A stretch of DNA of 64,000 nucleotides. It comes from Flavobacterium ardleyense. Its GTDB lineage: Bacteria > Bacteroidota > Bacteroidia > Flavobacteriales > Flavobacteriaceae. Numbering within the stretch: the stretch's first letter is position 1; each line of letters opens with the position of its first letter. Shown here piece by piece: positions 1 through 8,532 of the stretch. Location: NCBI RefSeq assembly GCF_033547075.1, contig NZ_CP137891.1, forward strand, positions 310,001 to 374,000, written 5' to 3'. Position numbers and translations under genes: made by a program. Under the pieces are notes generated by a model, which was not told the DNA's origin, ran no database searches, and worked only from the letters and a program-made list of their open reading frames with translations.

Positions 1-1
1 A

Positions 2-472
2 GACATCGATTATGGTTTTGAATACGCAACTTCAGAATGGGAAATTAACCAATGGATTAACATCAAGATTGAAGTAACTGCCACAGATATTAAATATTAT
101 GTTGATAATATCTTACAAGGAACTTTTGCAAATAGCACTTCTTTAGACATTCTAGGTTTTAATATGTTGCACAACAATTACGGTGGAGATGCTTATTATG
201 ATAATATCCAAATCACGACAGGACCTTTAAATACAGCTGATTTTACAAAACAATCTTTGGCTCTTTATCCAAATCCAGCGACAAATTCAGTATCTATTAA
301 TTCTGAATCCGACATTATAAATGTGGGAATTTTTACTTTAAACGGGCAGAAAGTTTTAGAAACTATTCAATCTTCCAATATAGATATTAGCGGTCTATCA
401 CAAGGATTGTACTTATTAACAGCAACAGATATCTCTGGCAATAAGACAACTACCAAATTATTGAAAAGGTAG
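2..472 (+). CDS. T9SS-secreted protein, C-terminal fragment
   Basis: The reading frame is open from the left edge of the window, so this is the 3' end of a larger gene. The first ~75 residues look like the end of a concanavalin/LamG-like beta-sandwich (alternating hydrophobics, then YYVDN and a YYDNIQI strand). The last ~75 residues are a typical type A type IX secretion sorting domain: a YPNPATN motif, a GIFTLNGQKV strand, a GLYLL strand and a basic terminus ending TKLLKR. Such proteins cross the outer membrane through T9SS and lose this domain. The catalytic or binding role of the missing N-terminal part cannot be seen. The gene ends just before a strong terminator. Confidence 0.85.
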   Translation, partial: DIDYGFEYATSEWEINQWINIKIEVTATDIKYYVDNILQGTFANSTSLDILGFNMLHNNYGGDAYYDNIQITTGPLNTADFTKQSLALYPNPATNSVSINSESDIINVGIFTLNGQKVLETIQSSNIDISGLSQGLYLLTATDISGNKTTTKLLKR

Positions 473-493
473 ATAGTTAGAATCAGAACACAA

Positions 494-538
494 CAAAAAA
501 ATCCTCTTAGAAGTGTTTCTAAGGGGATTTTTTTTTTA
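494..538. terminator. Bidirectional rho-independent terminator
   Basis: The stem AAATCCTCTTAG / CTAAGGGGATTT (one G-U type mismatch) is flanked by an A-run on the left and a run of nine or more T on the right. It lies between the convergent 3' ends of the T9SS cargo gene and hppA, so it can serve both. Confidence 0.8.
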
Positions 539-553
539 GTAAAAATTGAAATA

Positions 554-2965
554 TTATTTTCTAAAATCGTGCAACTGTGCTTTTACTTCAGCTTCCGTTC
601 CTTCTAATATTTTGGTGGAGACTTTATTGTCTTGAGTTGTGGTAATGATTGTTTTCATCATTCCATCGGCATCTTTAGTACTTTCTATTCGAACTTCTTT
701 TGAAACCACCGCGGTTGCCGGAACTACTGCAGTAGTTGCGATTGTAGCTTCCACTTCTGTGAGCGGTTTCACTTCCAAAGTTTCAATTGGCAAATCTGAT
801 CCTAAGATTGGCGCAATTACCAATCCGATAAGACAAGTCAGTTTTATTAAAATATTCATCGATGGCCCTGAAGTATCTTTAAGAGGATCTCCAACTGTAT
901 CTCCTGTAATGGCAGCTTTGTGTGCGTCTGAACCTTTAAAAGTCATCTCGCCATTGATCATGACTCCTGCTTCAAAAGATTTCTTAGCATTATCCCATGC
1001 GCCTCCAGCATTATTTTGGAAAACTGCCCAAAGTACACCAGAAACGGTGACTCCTGCCATATAACCTCCAAGCATTTCGGCAATCAAGAGATTATTAGAT
1101 CCGTAAACCATTTTACCAAGTAGAACAATTGCAATTGGAAAACCAATGGTTAGAACACCCGGCAGAATCATTTCGCGCAAAGCGGCTTTTGTCGAAATAT
1201 CCACACACTTTGCATATTCTGGTTTTGCTGTTCCCTCTAGAATTCCCGGAATTTCTCTAAACTGACGACGCACTTCATTTACCATATCCATTGCAGCTTT
1301 TCCAACAGAGTTCATTGCGAGAGCAGAGAAAACAACGGGAATCATTCCACCCACAAACAACATCGCTAAAACTGGCGCCTTGAAAATATTGATTCCGTCG
1401 ATTCCTGTAAAGGTTACATAGGCTGCAAACAATGCCAGAGATGTCAATGCTGCCGAAGCGATTGCAAAGCCTTTTCCTGTCGCTGCCGTTGTATTTCCTA
1501 CCGCATCAAGAATATCTGTTCTAGTACGAACTTCTTTTGGAAGTTCACTCATTTCGGCAATTCCGCCTGCATTATCGGCAATTGGCCCAAAAGCATCGAT
1601 GGCAAGTTGCATTGCAGTGGTTGCCATCATCGCCGAAGCGGCAAGTGCCACTCCATAAAACCCTGCAAAAGCGTAGGAAATCCATATCGCTGCTGCAAAT
1701 AATAGCACGGTTGGAAAAGTAGAAATCATTCCTGTTGCCAATCCTGCAATAACGTTTGTTCCGGCTCCCGTAGAAGATTTCTGAACGATTGCCATAACTG
1801 GTTTTGTTCCCAATCCTGTGTAATATTCTGTAACAAACGAAATAACTCCGCCCACAATTAGCCCGACAATGGTTGCGTAAAAGACGTTTATAGATTCTAT
1901 TTCTTTAATTCCTTCTCCGTAAAACGACATTTTTAGAGTAGGTGGCAGCATATATTTTACTAAAACAAAACACGCACCGGCCGTCAAAGCAATCGAAATC
2001 CAATTCCCCACATTTAGAGCCGACTGAACTTGCTTTTCTTTAGCATTATTATCTTTGATACTCACTACCAAAGTTCCAATAATCGAGAACAGAATTCCAA
2101 AACCAGCGATTGACATCGGAAGCAAAATAGGTCCGATTCCACCGAAAACATCATCAATTGCGCCACCCATATCCTTAATCACGTAGTTTCCTAATACCAT
2201 TGCAGCAAGTACAGTTGCAACATACGATCCAAAAAGATCGGCTCCCATTCCTGCTACATCACCTACATTATCACCTACATTATCGGCAATAGTTGCAGGA
2301 TTACGAGGATCATCTTCTGGAATACCAGCTTCTACTTTTCCAACAAGGTCGGCACCCACATCGGCTGCTTTAGTATAAATTCCCCCACCGACTCTAGCGA
2401 ACAATGCAATTGATTCGGCACCTAACGAAAATCCTGCTAGTGTCTCGAGAAGAATAGTCATTTGATGTACATTGGTCCAAACGCCATCCATAAAATAATG
2501 AAAGAGAATAATAAAGAACCCAGTAAGTCCCAAAACTGCAAGACCTGCAACTCCAAGTCCCATTACTGTACCCCCGCCAAAAGAGACTTTGAGTGCTTGT
2601 GGCAAACTAGTACGAGCAGCTTGTGTGGTGCGGACATTGGTTTTTGTGGCAATCTTCATTCCCATATTTCCTGCAAGTGCAGAGAAAAAAGCTCCGAAAA
2701 CAAAGGCTACGACAATCAGTATATGAGTTGTAGGCACAAAATAAGAAACTATTGCGAGTGCAATACTCGCAGCAACCACAAAGATTGCAAGTAGCCGGTA
2801 TTCTGCTTTTAGGAAAGCAAGAGCACCTTCATATATATAATCTGAAATCTCTTTCATCTTACCGTCGCCCGGATCTTGTTTAAGAACCCAACTTCGTTTT
2901 GCCCACATAAATACCAGTCCTAAAATTGCCATGGCAATAGGAACATAAATCATTAATGAATCCAT
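554..2965 (-). CDS. hppA: Membrane-bound ion-pumping pyrophosphatase (K+-dependent type)
   Basis: Hydrolyses pyrophosphate and uses the energy to pump Na+ and/or H+ across the inner membrane. The 803-residue protein has about 16 hydrophobic segments. The substrate-binding signature DVGADLVGKVE is at residues 202-212, followed by the acidic DNVGDNVGDVAGMGADL stretch. A second conserved motif, GDTVGDPLKDTSGPS, is at about 688-702. The K+-dependence determinant reads GNTTAATGKG (490-499): alanine and glycine stand where K+-independent enzymes have lysine and threonine, so this is predicted to be a K+-dependent enzyme. Whether it moves Na+, H+ or both cannot be decided by eye. About 75 hydrophilic residues follow the last membrane segment, longer than in the classical enzymes. 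A soluble pyrophosphatase gene lies directly upstream on the same strand. Confidence 0.96.
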   Translation of the reverse strand: MDSLMIYVPIAMAILGLVFMWAKRSWVLKQDPGDGKMKEISDYIYEGALAFLKAEYRLLAIFVVAASIALAIVSYFVPTTHILIVVAFVFGAFFSALAGNMGMKIATKTNVRTTQAARTSLPQALKVSFGGGTVMGLGVAGLAVLGLTGFFIILFHYFMDGVWTNVHQMTILLETLAGFSLGAESIALFARVGGGIYTKAADVGADLVGKVEAGIPEDDPRNPATIADNVGDNVGDVAGMGADLFGSYVATVLAAMVLGNYVIKDMGGAIDDVFGGIGPILLPMSIAGFGILFSIIGTLVVSIKDNNAKEKQVQSALNVGNWISIALTAGACFVLVKYMLPPTLKMSFYGEGIKEIESINVFYATIVGLIVGGVISFVTEYYTGLGTKPVMAIVQKSSTGAGTNVIAGLATGMISTFPTVLLFAAAIWISYAFAGFYGVALAASAMMATTAMQLAIDAFGPIADNAGGIAEMSELPKEVRTRTDILDAVGNTTAATGKGFAIASAALTSLALFAAYVTFTGIDGINIFKAPVLAMLFVGGMIPVVFSALAMNSVGKAAMDMVNEVRRQFREIPGILEGTAKPEYAKCVDISTKAALREMILPGVLTIGFPIAIVLLGKMVYGSNNLLIAEMLGGYMAGVTVSGVLWAVFQNNAGGAWDNAKKSFEAGVMINGEMTFKGSDAHKAAITGDTVGDPLKDTSGPSMNILIKLTCLIGLVIAPILGSDLPIETLEVKPLTEVEATIATTAVVPATAVVSKEVRIESTKDADGMMKTIITTTQDNKVSTKILEGTEAEVKAQLHDFRK

Positions 2966-3018
2966 AGATAAAAGGTTTAAATATTGAAATATTGTTTGCT
3001 AATAATTCAAATTTAAAC

Positions 3019-3054
3019 AAAAAAGACAGCCTTTTTACAAAAGCTGTCTTTTTT
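3019..3054 (-). terminator. Terminator of ppa
   Basis: An inverted repeat AAAGACAGC / GCTGTCTTT with a short loop is bounded by A- and T-runs. It lies between the end of ppa and the start of hppA (both minus strand), so the two pyrophosphatase genes are probably separate transcripts. Confidence 0.8.
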
Positions 3055-3073
3055 TATTATGATAAAATTTAGA

Positions 3074-3604
3074 TTATTTTATACTGAATAATCCTTCTTC
3101 TCTATTTTCTATTGCTTCAAAACGGTTGATGCACTGAACAATAATTTCTTTTGCTTCGTTTGCATCTCCCCATCCACCAACATCAACTTTCTTGTTTTCA
3201 AGATCTTTGTACACTTGAAAAAAGTGCTCAATTTCTTTAAGAAGGTGTGGGTTGATATCGCTAAGATCTTCAAGTCTATTCCAGATTGGATCTGAAACTG
3301 GTACACAGATAATCTTTTCGTCTTGACCTTTGTCATCTGCCATGTGGAAAACACCGATTGGCTTTACTTCCATTACACATCCAGGAAAAGTTGGCTCAGT
3401 TACCAAAACTAAAACATCTAATGGATCTCCATCAAGCGCTAAAGTTTCTGGAATGAATCCATAATCTGCAGGATACATCATTGACGAAAACAACATTCGG
3501 TCGTAACGTATTTTTTTGAATTCGAAATCGTATTCGTATTTGTTTCTGCTTCCTTTTGGTATTTCAATCAATACGTCAAAAGTTAGAATTTTGTCAGCTG
3601 TCAT
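3074..3604 (-). CDS. ppa: Inorganic pyrophosphatase, soluble family I
   Basis: Cytoplasmic Mg2+-dependent enzyme that converts pyrophosphate to two phosphates and so pulls biosynthetic reactions forward. The family I signature is clear: YPADYGFIPETL followed by DGDPLDVLVL, with the three metal-binding aspartates at about residues 58, 60 and 63. The length of 176 residues matches the family. A longer frame begins at 3649, but the start at 3604 is preferred: family proteins begin close to MTADK..FDVLIEIPKGS, and a TATTTTTG promoter element lies between the two candidate starts. The gene stands immediately upstream of hppA, so soluble and membrane-bound pyrophosphatases sit side by side. Confidence 0.95.
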   Translation of the reverse strand: MTADKILTFDVLIEIPKGSRNKYEYDFEFKKIRYDRMLFSSMMYPADYGFIPETLALDGDPLDVLVLVTEPTFPGCVMEVKPIGVFHMADDKGQDEKIICVPVSDPIWNRLEDLSDINPHLLKEIEHFFQVYKDLENKKVDVGGWGDANEAKEIIVQCINRFEAIENREEGLFSIK

Positions 3605-3626
3605 TTTTATAATTTTTAATCGGGTG

Positions 3627-3634
3627 CAAAAATA
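3627..3634 (-). promoter_or_regulatory. Bacteroidota -7 element for ppa
   Basis: Reads TATTTTTG on the minus strand, matching the TAnnTTTG consensus of Bacteroidota sigma-70 promoters. It lies 23 bases before the chosen ppa start and inside the longer alternative frame, which supports the downstream start. No good -33 TTG is seen at the usual distance. Confidence 0.5.
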
Positions 3635-3812
3635 GCCAAAAATTGGCATTTGGCGAAATTTGTTCTACTTAATAAATAAAAATTAAGTAAATCTTTTAAG
3701 AAATGTGGATTTTGGCAAGCATTTTAATTTAGATTTCAGAAAATATAGAGGTGGATTTTGGCAACTTAGTTTATAAAAGTTGAAGATCCCTACAGACAGC
3801 CGGAATAAGGTC

Positions 3813-6311
3813 CTAAAAATGAAACCCAATAGAACCTTTAATCGAAAATTTATTGGCGTCAGGCACATCTAAATAACTGCCTCTCCAACTACACTCTATG
3901 CGAAAAACTTTGAATATATTCCCTATTCCTGCATTATATTCCCAATATCCATCGGTTGGTGCACGGTAAATTAAACCTGAAGCATTTATGGCCTTATTGG
4001 CATCCGAAATATTCCCGTACACTCCCTTAACACCAATTATTTCGCGCCAGTTGAGCTTGCGAAGTGCCGGAATACGTGCAAAAATCTTTCCATTGAAATT
4101 ATGAGTCCACTGAAAAGTTGCATATTGATCTGAGACAAACTCATAATAATCAAGGTTGCTAAAAGTGTTTTCGATGGTAAAGTAAGTCTGATTTCCTGGA
4201 ATGACACTCAATAATCCAAGTGGCACTTCTCCAAAAGTCTTTCCTACCTCAACAATCAAATTTGTTCGTCCCAAAGGTCCAATCGTAATTGGCTGACGGT
4301 AATAAAATTGCAGTTTCTGATAATCGAAATCACTATTGAAGAGTTGCTTGTTTCCAGCGCTATAATTTAGAAAAATTCGAGTATAATCTGAAGTGACATC
4401 ACTGCGCTCGACACCGTACCAAATTGTTTTTCGGTTGGGAGTCCACTCAAGTTGAATGCCCGTTTCGGCCTGCTTCACTTCGCTTTCAATCACGCCGAGA
4501 GGGTTGAGTGCGTCAGGAATTTGGGTGTAATAATCGAGGCTAAAAGCGTCAGAAGCCGACCGAAGCGTTCTGTAGGAAATTCCAGTTTGAATGACGAAAT
4601 CTTTGACCACCTCCATCTCAACAGAGAAATTACTCAAATTTATATTTGTTAATTTTCCGTTAGATCCAGCGCTAAAAATACTGGAAGAAGCAAAACTTCT
4701 GCCCATAATATCGTTGGTAGTAGTAAGACTTGCGCCAATTTGTTCAATGTCACGACGGTTTCCGCCCGAAAGTATAATCCGCTTGCGAGGATCTATCATC
4801 CATTTTCCACTAATACCATATTTAAATTTGTCATCGCCAAAACCATAAGCGGTGTAGCCTTGCAGTCTCCATAAATCGTTGGGTCCAAAATAAGTACGAC
4901 CACCAGTGCGCACTCGCACGCCCTCAACTTCGTTGTACCCAATGGTTGAAAATACTGGTCCATAATCAAAATCTCCGAAAGCGACATAACCACTACCTAA
5001 GATGGTAACCAGATTAGTAACTTGTTGAAAGCGCTTGACTGACTGCAAAGTGTCCAACATTTTGTAGACACCGCGCTCATCTTTGTTTAGATTCTCGAAT
5101 CGATTTTCTTCCCAATATTCTTCCGACTTTGCGTAGATAGCATCATCGCTAAAGTTGACACGTTCCCGATAAAAATCGACAGGTTTCTCACGATCAAAAA
5201 CGTGATCTTGAAATAAGGTGGTTCGCTTCCCGTAAATTCCTTTGGATTTTTCCTTTTTATTTAAAGCAAAATCCGACATCATATGATCGCGACGAAGTAG
5301 AAAAACCGAATCATTTAAAACCTCAAATTCCTGCTCGATATAAATGTCTTTTACCCAGTTGATATTGGCACTTTTGGTGACTGCCATATTGATGTTTTTG
5401 ATTGCAAATGTTGTGTCATTTACCCAGAAATTTCCTTTGAAAGTAAGTTCGTTTTTTCGCCTTGGATAAAACACGATATTATAACACCACTTATTATCAA
5501 TATACGCACTGTCCTTTAAGACATAATTATAGACGTCAATTCCGGTGCGAGACAATGGACTTGTAAAACTTTTGTCAAAGAAAGTCAGGTAATTATCGTA
5601 GATATTATATTCGGCATATAAATCTTTAATAAAAGCCAGAATCTGCTGATTGTTTGAAAATCCAGAATTTTTGTTGGCTTTGAGAATTTCCTTGGTTTTA
5701 TTTATTTTATTGTCGCCATAGACGTCAGATAATGCCTCATTAATAAATATCGGTAAATATGTTTTTCCAGTTATGCTTGAAGTGTCAACTTGATCAAAGA
5801 TAAATTCCATCCCTTTGAAAAGTTTACTTTTCATAAAAGTACTGTCAATAGAATTCATATCAAATTCGACCTTCTCGTATTTTGCCATTTGATACTGACT
5901 AAACATTTTTAGTCCATTTTTACGCTTTCGTTCCCAAATTTTTCGCAAAATATCTATTGCCGGATTATCTTTCTTAGAGGTCTTGCCAGTGTAGATAACC
6001 ACTTCACTCAACTCTTGACCTTGACTAAGAATTACTTTCATATTGTAGGTCACAGATTTGGTAAGTATCACCTCTTTATCGGTATAGCCCACATATGAGA
6101 CTACTATGCCTTGATAATTTTCTTTAGACTCCAAATAAAATAGTCCGTCTTCATTGGTAACTATTGCCTGGTTTGAACCTTTAAATTGAACATTTGCATA
6201 AGGCAAAGGAAGATTTGTTTCATCAAGCACAATTCCGCTAACCTTTGTTTGTGCAGATGTAATGAATGCGCTTAAAAGCAATAATAGGGTAAATAAAAAT
6301 CTTATTTTCAT
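3813..6311 (-). CDS. DUF5686 outer-membrane protein with carboxypeptidase-like regulatory domain
   Basis: A signal peptide of about 20 residues ends at SAQ. A carboxypeptidase D regulatory-like domain follows (about 22-95; VSGIVLDETNLPLPYANV ... GLFYLES ... VSYVGY), then a long region rich in aromatic beta strands that ends in an outer-membrane-type C-terminus (KGSIGFHF). At 832 residues this matches the DUF5686 family of Bacteroidota outer-membrane proteins, which share the N-terminal domain with SusC/TonB-dependent receptors but lack a plug. No substrate is known. It is transcribed alone: a TATATTTG element stands 41 bases upstream and 163 bases separate it from ppa. Confidence 0.85.
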   Translation of the reverse strand: MKIRFLFTLLLLLSAFITSAQTKVSGIVLDETNLPLPYANVQFKGSNQAIVTNEDGLFYLESKENYQGIVVSYVGYTDKEVILTKSVTYNMKVILSQGQELSEVVIYTGKTSKKDNPAIDILRKIWERKRKNGLKMFSQYQMAKYEKVEFDMNSIDSTFMKSKLFKGMEFIFDQVDTSSITGKTYLPIFINEALSDVYGDNKINKTKEILKANKNSGFSNNQQILAFIKDLYAEYNIYDNYLTFFDKSFTSPLSRTGIDVYNYVLKDSAYIDNKWCYNIVFYPRRKNELTFKGNFWVNDTTFAIKNINMAVTKSANINWVKDIYIEQEFEVLNDSVFLLRRDHMMSDFALNKKEKSKGIYGKRTTLFQDHVFDREKPVDFYRERVNFSDDAIYAKSEEYWEENRFENLNKDERGVYKMLDTLQSVKRFQQVTNLVTILGSGYVAFGDFDYGPVFSTIGYNEVEGVRVRTGGRTYFGPNDLWRLQGYTAYGFGDDKFKYGISGKWMIDPRKRIILSGGNRRDIEQIGASLTTTNDIMGRSFASSSIFSAGSNGKLTNINLSNFSVEMEVVKDFVIQTGISYRTLRSASDAFSLDYYTQIPDALNPLGVIESEVKQAETGIQLEWTPNRKTIWYGVERSDVTSDYTRIFLNYSAGNKQLFNSDFDYQKLQFYYRQPITIGPLGRTNLIVEVGKTFGEVPLGLLSVIPGNQTYFTIENTFSNLDYYEFVSDQYATFQWTHNFNGKIFARIPALRKLNWREIIGVKGVYGNISDANKAINASGLIYRAPTDGYWEYNAGIGNIFKVFRIECSWRGSYLDVPDANKFSIKGSIGFHF

Positions 6312-6351
6312 ATAAAAAACGAATTGTTTCAGATGGGTTTCTGAACGATTT

Positions 6352-6359
6352 CAAATATA
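6352..6359 (-). promoter_or_regulatory. Bacteroidota -7 element for the DUF5686 gene
   Basis: Reads TATATTTG on the minus strand, 41 bases before the start codon. It is an exact match to TAnnTTTG, but no clear TTG box is seen at 19 bases. Confidence 0.45.
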
Positions 6360-6515
6360 CTTTATTTTGAAGTACTTGAGTGTTATGAATTTTTCAAGTA
6401 AGATTGCAAGATTGCAGCTGCAATTTTAATATAAAAAGCAAACGTGAATATCTGTTGTAGAACAAAATATTCACGTTTCTAGTATCTAGATCATACTTTA
6501 ATTTAAAGCAAACTA

Positions 6516-7496
6516 CTATTTCTTGTACATTACTTTTTTCACCGCTTTTACAACATCAGATGCATTTGGCAACCATTCTTTGAGCAACGTTGGCGCATAA
6601 GGCGCAGGAGTATCTGCCGTTGTAATCCGCTGGATTGGTGCATCAAGATAATCAAAAGCGCGTTCTTGAACCATATATGTAATTTCTGAAGCCACGCTCG
6701 CAAAAGGCCATGCTTCTTCAAGAACCACCAATCGATTTGTTTTCTTTACTGATTTGATAATCGCATCATAATCCATTGGTCTTACAGTACGAAGGTCAAT
6801 AATTTCGCAAGAGATATTTTCTTTTTCAAGTTCTTCGGCAGCGGCATATGCTTCTTTGATGATTTTTCCGAAAGATACGATTGTTACATCAGTACCTTCT
6901 CGTTTAATATCGGCAACACCAAGTGGAATGGTATATTCACCTTCGGGAACTTCACCTTTGTCACCATACATTTGCTCAGATTCCATAAAAATAACTGGAT
7001 CATTATCACGAATTGCAGATTTCAATAGACCTTTAGCATCATAGACATTTGACGGAACCACTACCTTAAGACCTGGAGTATTGGCAAACCAACTTTCAAA
7101 GGCCTGAGAGTGAGTTGCGCCTAGCTGACCTGCAGAAGCAGTTGGTCCTCGGAAAACCATTGGCATATTAAATTGTCCGCCAGACATTTGACGCATTTTT
7201 GCCGCATTATTGATAATCTGATCGATTCCAACTAATGCAAAGTTAAAAGTCATAAATTCAACAATTGGACGACAGCCGTTCATAGCTGATCCTACAGCAA
7301 TTCCTGAAAAACCAAGCTCTGCAATTGGAGTATCAATTACACGCTTTGCGCCGAATTCGTCCAACATTCCTTTTGATGCTTTATAGGCACCATTATATTC
7401 AGCTACTTCCTCGCCCATAAGATATACGGTCTCGTCGCGGCGCATCTCTTCGCTCATCGCCTCACAAATAGCTTCTCTGAATTGTATTGTTTTCAT
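6516..7496 (-). CDS. pdhB: Pyruvate dehydrogenase E1 component, beta subunit
   Basis: Beta subunit of the thiamine-diphosphate E1 enzyme that decarboxylates pyruvate and passes the acetyl group to lipoyl-E2. The N-terminal transketolase-type pyrimidine-binding domain starts with REAICEAMSEEM and MGEEVAEYNGAYKASKG. The conserved segment RPIVEFMTFNFA is near residue 80, and the C-terminal transketolase domain (about 200-320) contains CEIIDLRTVRPMD and VVLEEAWPFASVASEI. The length of 326 residues fits the two-subunit E1 type. The alpha subunit and E2 are not adjacent: upstream DNA is non-coding, so the complex is encoded at more than one locus. A TAATTTTG element lies 35-42 bases upstream. Confidence 0.95.
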   Translation of the reverse strand: MKTIQFREAICEAMSEEMRRDETVYLMGEEVAEYNGAYKASKGMLDEFGAKRVIDTPIAELGFSGIAVGSAMNGCRPIVEFMTFNFALVGIDQIINNAAKMRQMSGGQFNMPMVFRGPTASAGQLGATHSQAFESWFANTPGLKVVVPSNVYDAKGLLKSAIRDNDPVIFMESEQMYGDKGEVPEGEYTIPLGVADIKREGTDVTIVSFGKIIKEAYAAAEELEKENISCEIIDLRTVRPMDYDAIIKSVKKTNRLVVLEEAWPFASVASEITYMVQERAFDYLDAPIQRITTADTPAPYAPTLLKEWLPNASDVVKAVKKVMYKK

Positions 7497-7530
7497 AATA
7501 GGTATTATTATCGCATTGAAAATATGGATG

Positions 7531-7538
7531 CAAAATTA
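7531..7538 (-). promoter_or_regulatory. Bacteroidota -7 element for pdhB
   Basis: Reads TAATTTTG on the minus strand, a match to TAnnTTTG, 35 bases from the pdhB start. The -33 box is not obvious. Confidence 0.4.
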
Positions 7539-7761
7539 ATTATTTTAAACAACTATTTGACTTAAAATTTTGTTTACTTCTGCTTTTGCCAAATGACCAC
7601 AACTTTCGGCAATTAAATGAATCTGGTGAAGCGGTAGGATTTCTAAAAATACCAACTAATTTCTTTTCGAAATTGCATTTTAAAAAGTGGCGGTGCTCCA
7701 ATATTCCTTCGCGCACCTTTCTGATTATTTTCTATTTATAAAAAAACCGATTCAAAAAAAT

Positions 7762-7769
7762 TATCTTTG
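7762..7769 (+). promoter_or_regulatory. Bacteroidota -7 element for the DUF1697 gene
   Basis: TATCTTTG is an exact TAnnTTTG match, 18 bases before the ATG at 7787, implying a very short leader. Confidence 0.5.
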
Positions 7770-7786
7770 CTTGAAAATATTTGGAT

Positions 7787-8344
7787 ATGACTACACACTT
7801 GGCACTTCTCCGCGGAATAAATGTTTCTGGACATCATATGATTAAAATGGATGCGCTAACAACCGCCTTGCAGACTGCTGGTTTCCAAAATGTCACTACT
7901 TATATTCAAAGCGGAAATGTGTTTGTAGATTCAGAAGATCCAAATCCAGCATCAGTAGGTTTCAAAATCCGACAAGAGATTACGAAAGCTTTTGGCCACG
8001 ATGTGCCAGTAATAGTAATTGGCATCGAAGATTTGAAAGCCTGTCTAACCAACAATCCATATTTAAAAGACAAAAATGCCGATATCAAGAAATTGTATGT
8101 TGCATTTATGTCAAAGTCGTTGCAAACCGGAAGCATCAATGATTTGAAAATTAGTCAGATCAAACCGGACGAAGCTGTAATTGACGAAAGTAGATTGTAT
8201 ATAAAATATGATGTAGGCGCGGGTAAAACTCGCCTTGACGGAAAATATATTGAGAAAAAGCTGAATCTTACCGCCACGATTCGGAATTATAATACCGTGA
8301 ATGCGTTGTTGAAGATTTATGAAGAAAGAGCTTTTAGCCTTTAG
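7787..8344 (+). CDS. DUF1697 family protein
   Basis: The N-terminus MTTHLALLRGINVSGHHMIKM is the hallmark of DUF1697 (usual form ALLRGINVGG.N.i.M). It is followed by the second conserved segment YIQSGNVFVDSED, at about residues 45-55. The 185-residue cytoplasmic protein has no membrane segment or signal peptide. The ATG at 7787 is preferred over an in-frame TTG two codons upstream. The family is widespread and biochemically uncharacterised, so no activity is assigned. The gene is monocistronic, with its own promoter element, and is followed by AT-rich simple repeats. Confidence 0.85.
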   Translation: MTTHLALLRGINVSGHHMIKMDALTTALQTAGFQNVTTYIQSGNVFVDSEDPNPASVGFKIRQEITKAFGHDVPVIVIGIEDLKACLTNNPYLKDKNADIKKLYVAFMSKSLQTGSINDLKISQIKPDEAVIDESRLYIKYDVGAGKTRLDGKYIEKKLNLTATIRNYNTVNALLKIYEERAFSL

Positions 8345-8452
8345 CTGTCAGCTATTAGCTTTTTGGCTGACGGATAATGATACTTAAAGTTAACTGAAAT
8401 TATTATTCCTTTTTAGCAAAACATCTTTTTATCAGAATTAGTGTATATTCTG

Positions 8453-8508
8453 AAATCTTTCAATCTTTAAATCATTAAATCTTTCAATCTTATTATCTTT
8501 CAATCTTA
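8453..8508 (+). repeat. Degenerate AATCTTTCAATC simple repeat
   Basis: Three near copies of AATCTTTCAATC (for example at 8454 and 8478) form a low-complexity pyrimidine-rich leader upstream of the FAD reductase gene. The reverse complement of the same word occurs in tandem at 22831-22857. Confidence 0.6.
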
Positions 8509-8532
8509 CTTTCTTATCCCTAACTTTCCGAG

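Noticed and set aside
639..1064. 141-codon plus-strand frame inside hppA
   Set aside because: Antisense shadow of a strongly conserved gene; composition mirrors the hppA codons and no motif is present. The same holds for other antisense frames inside core genes across the window.
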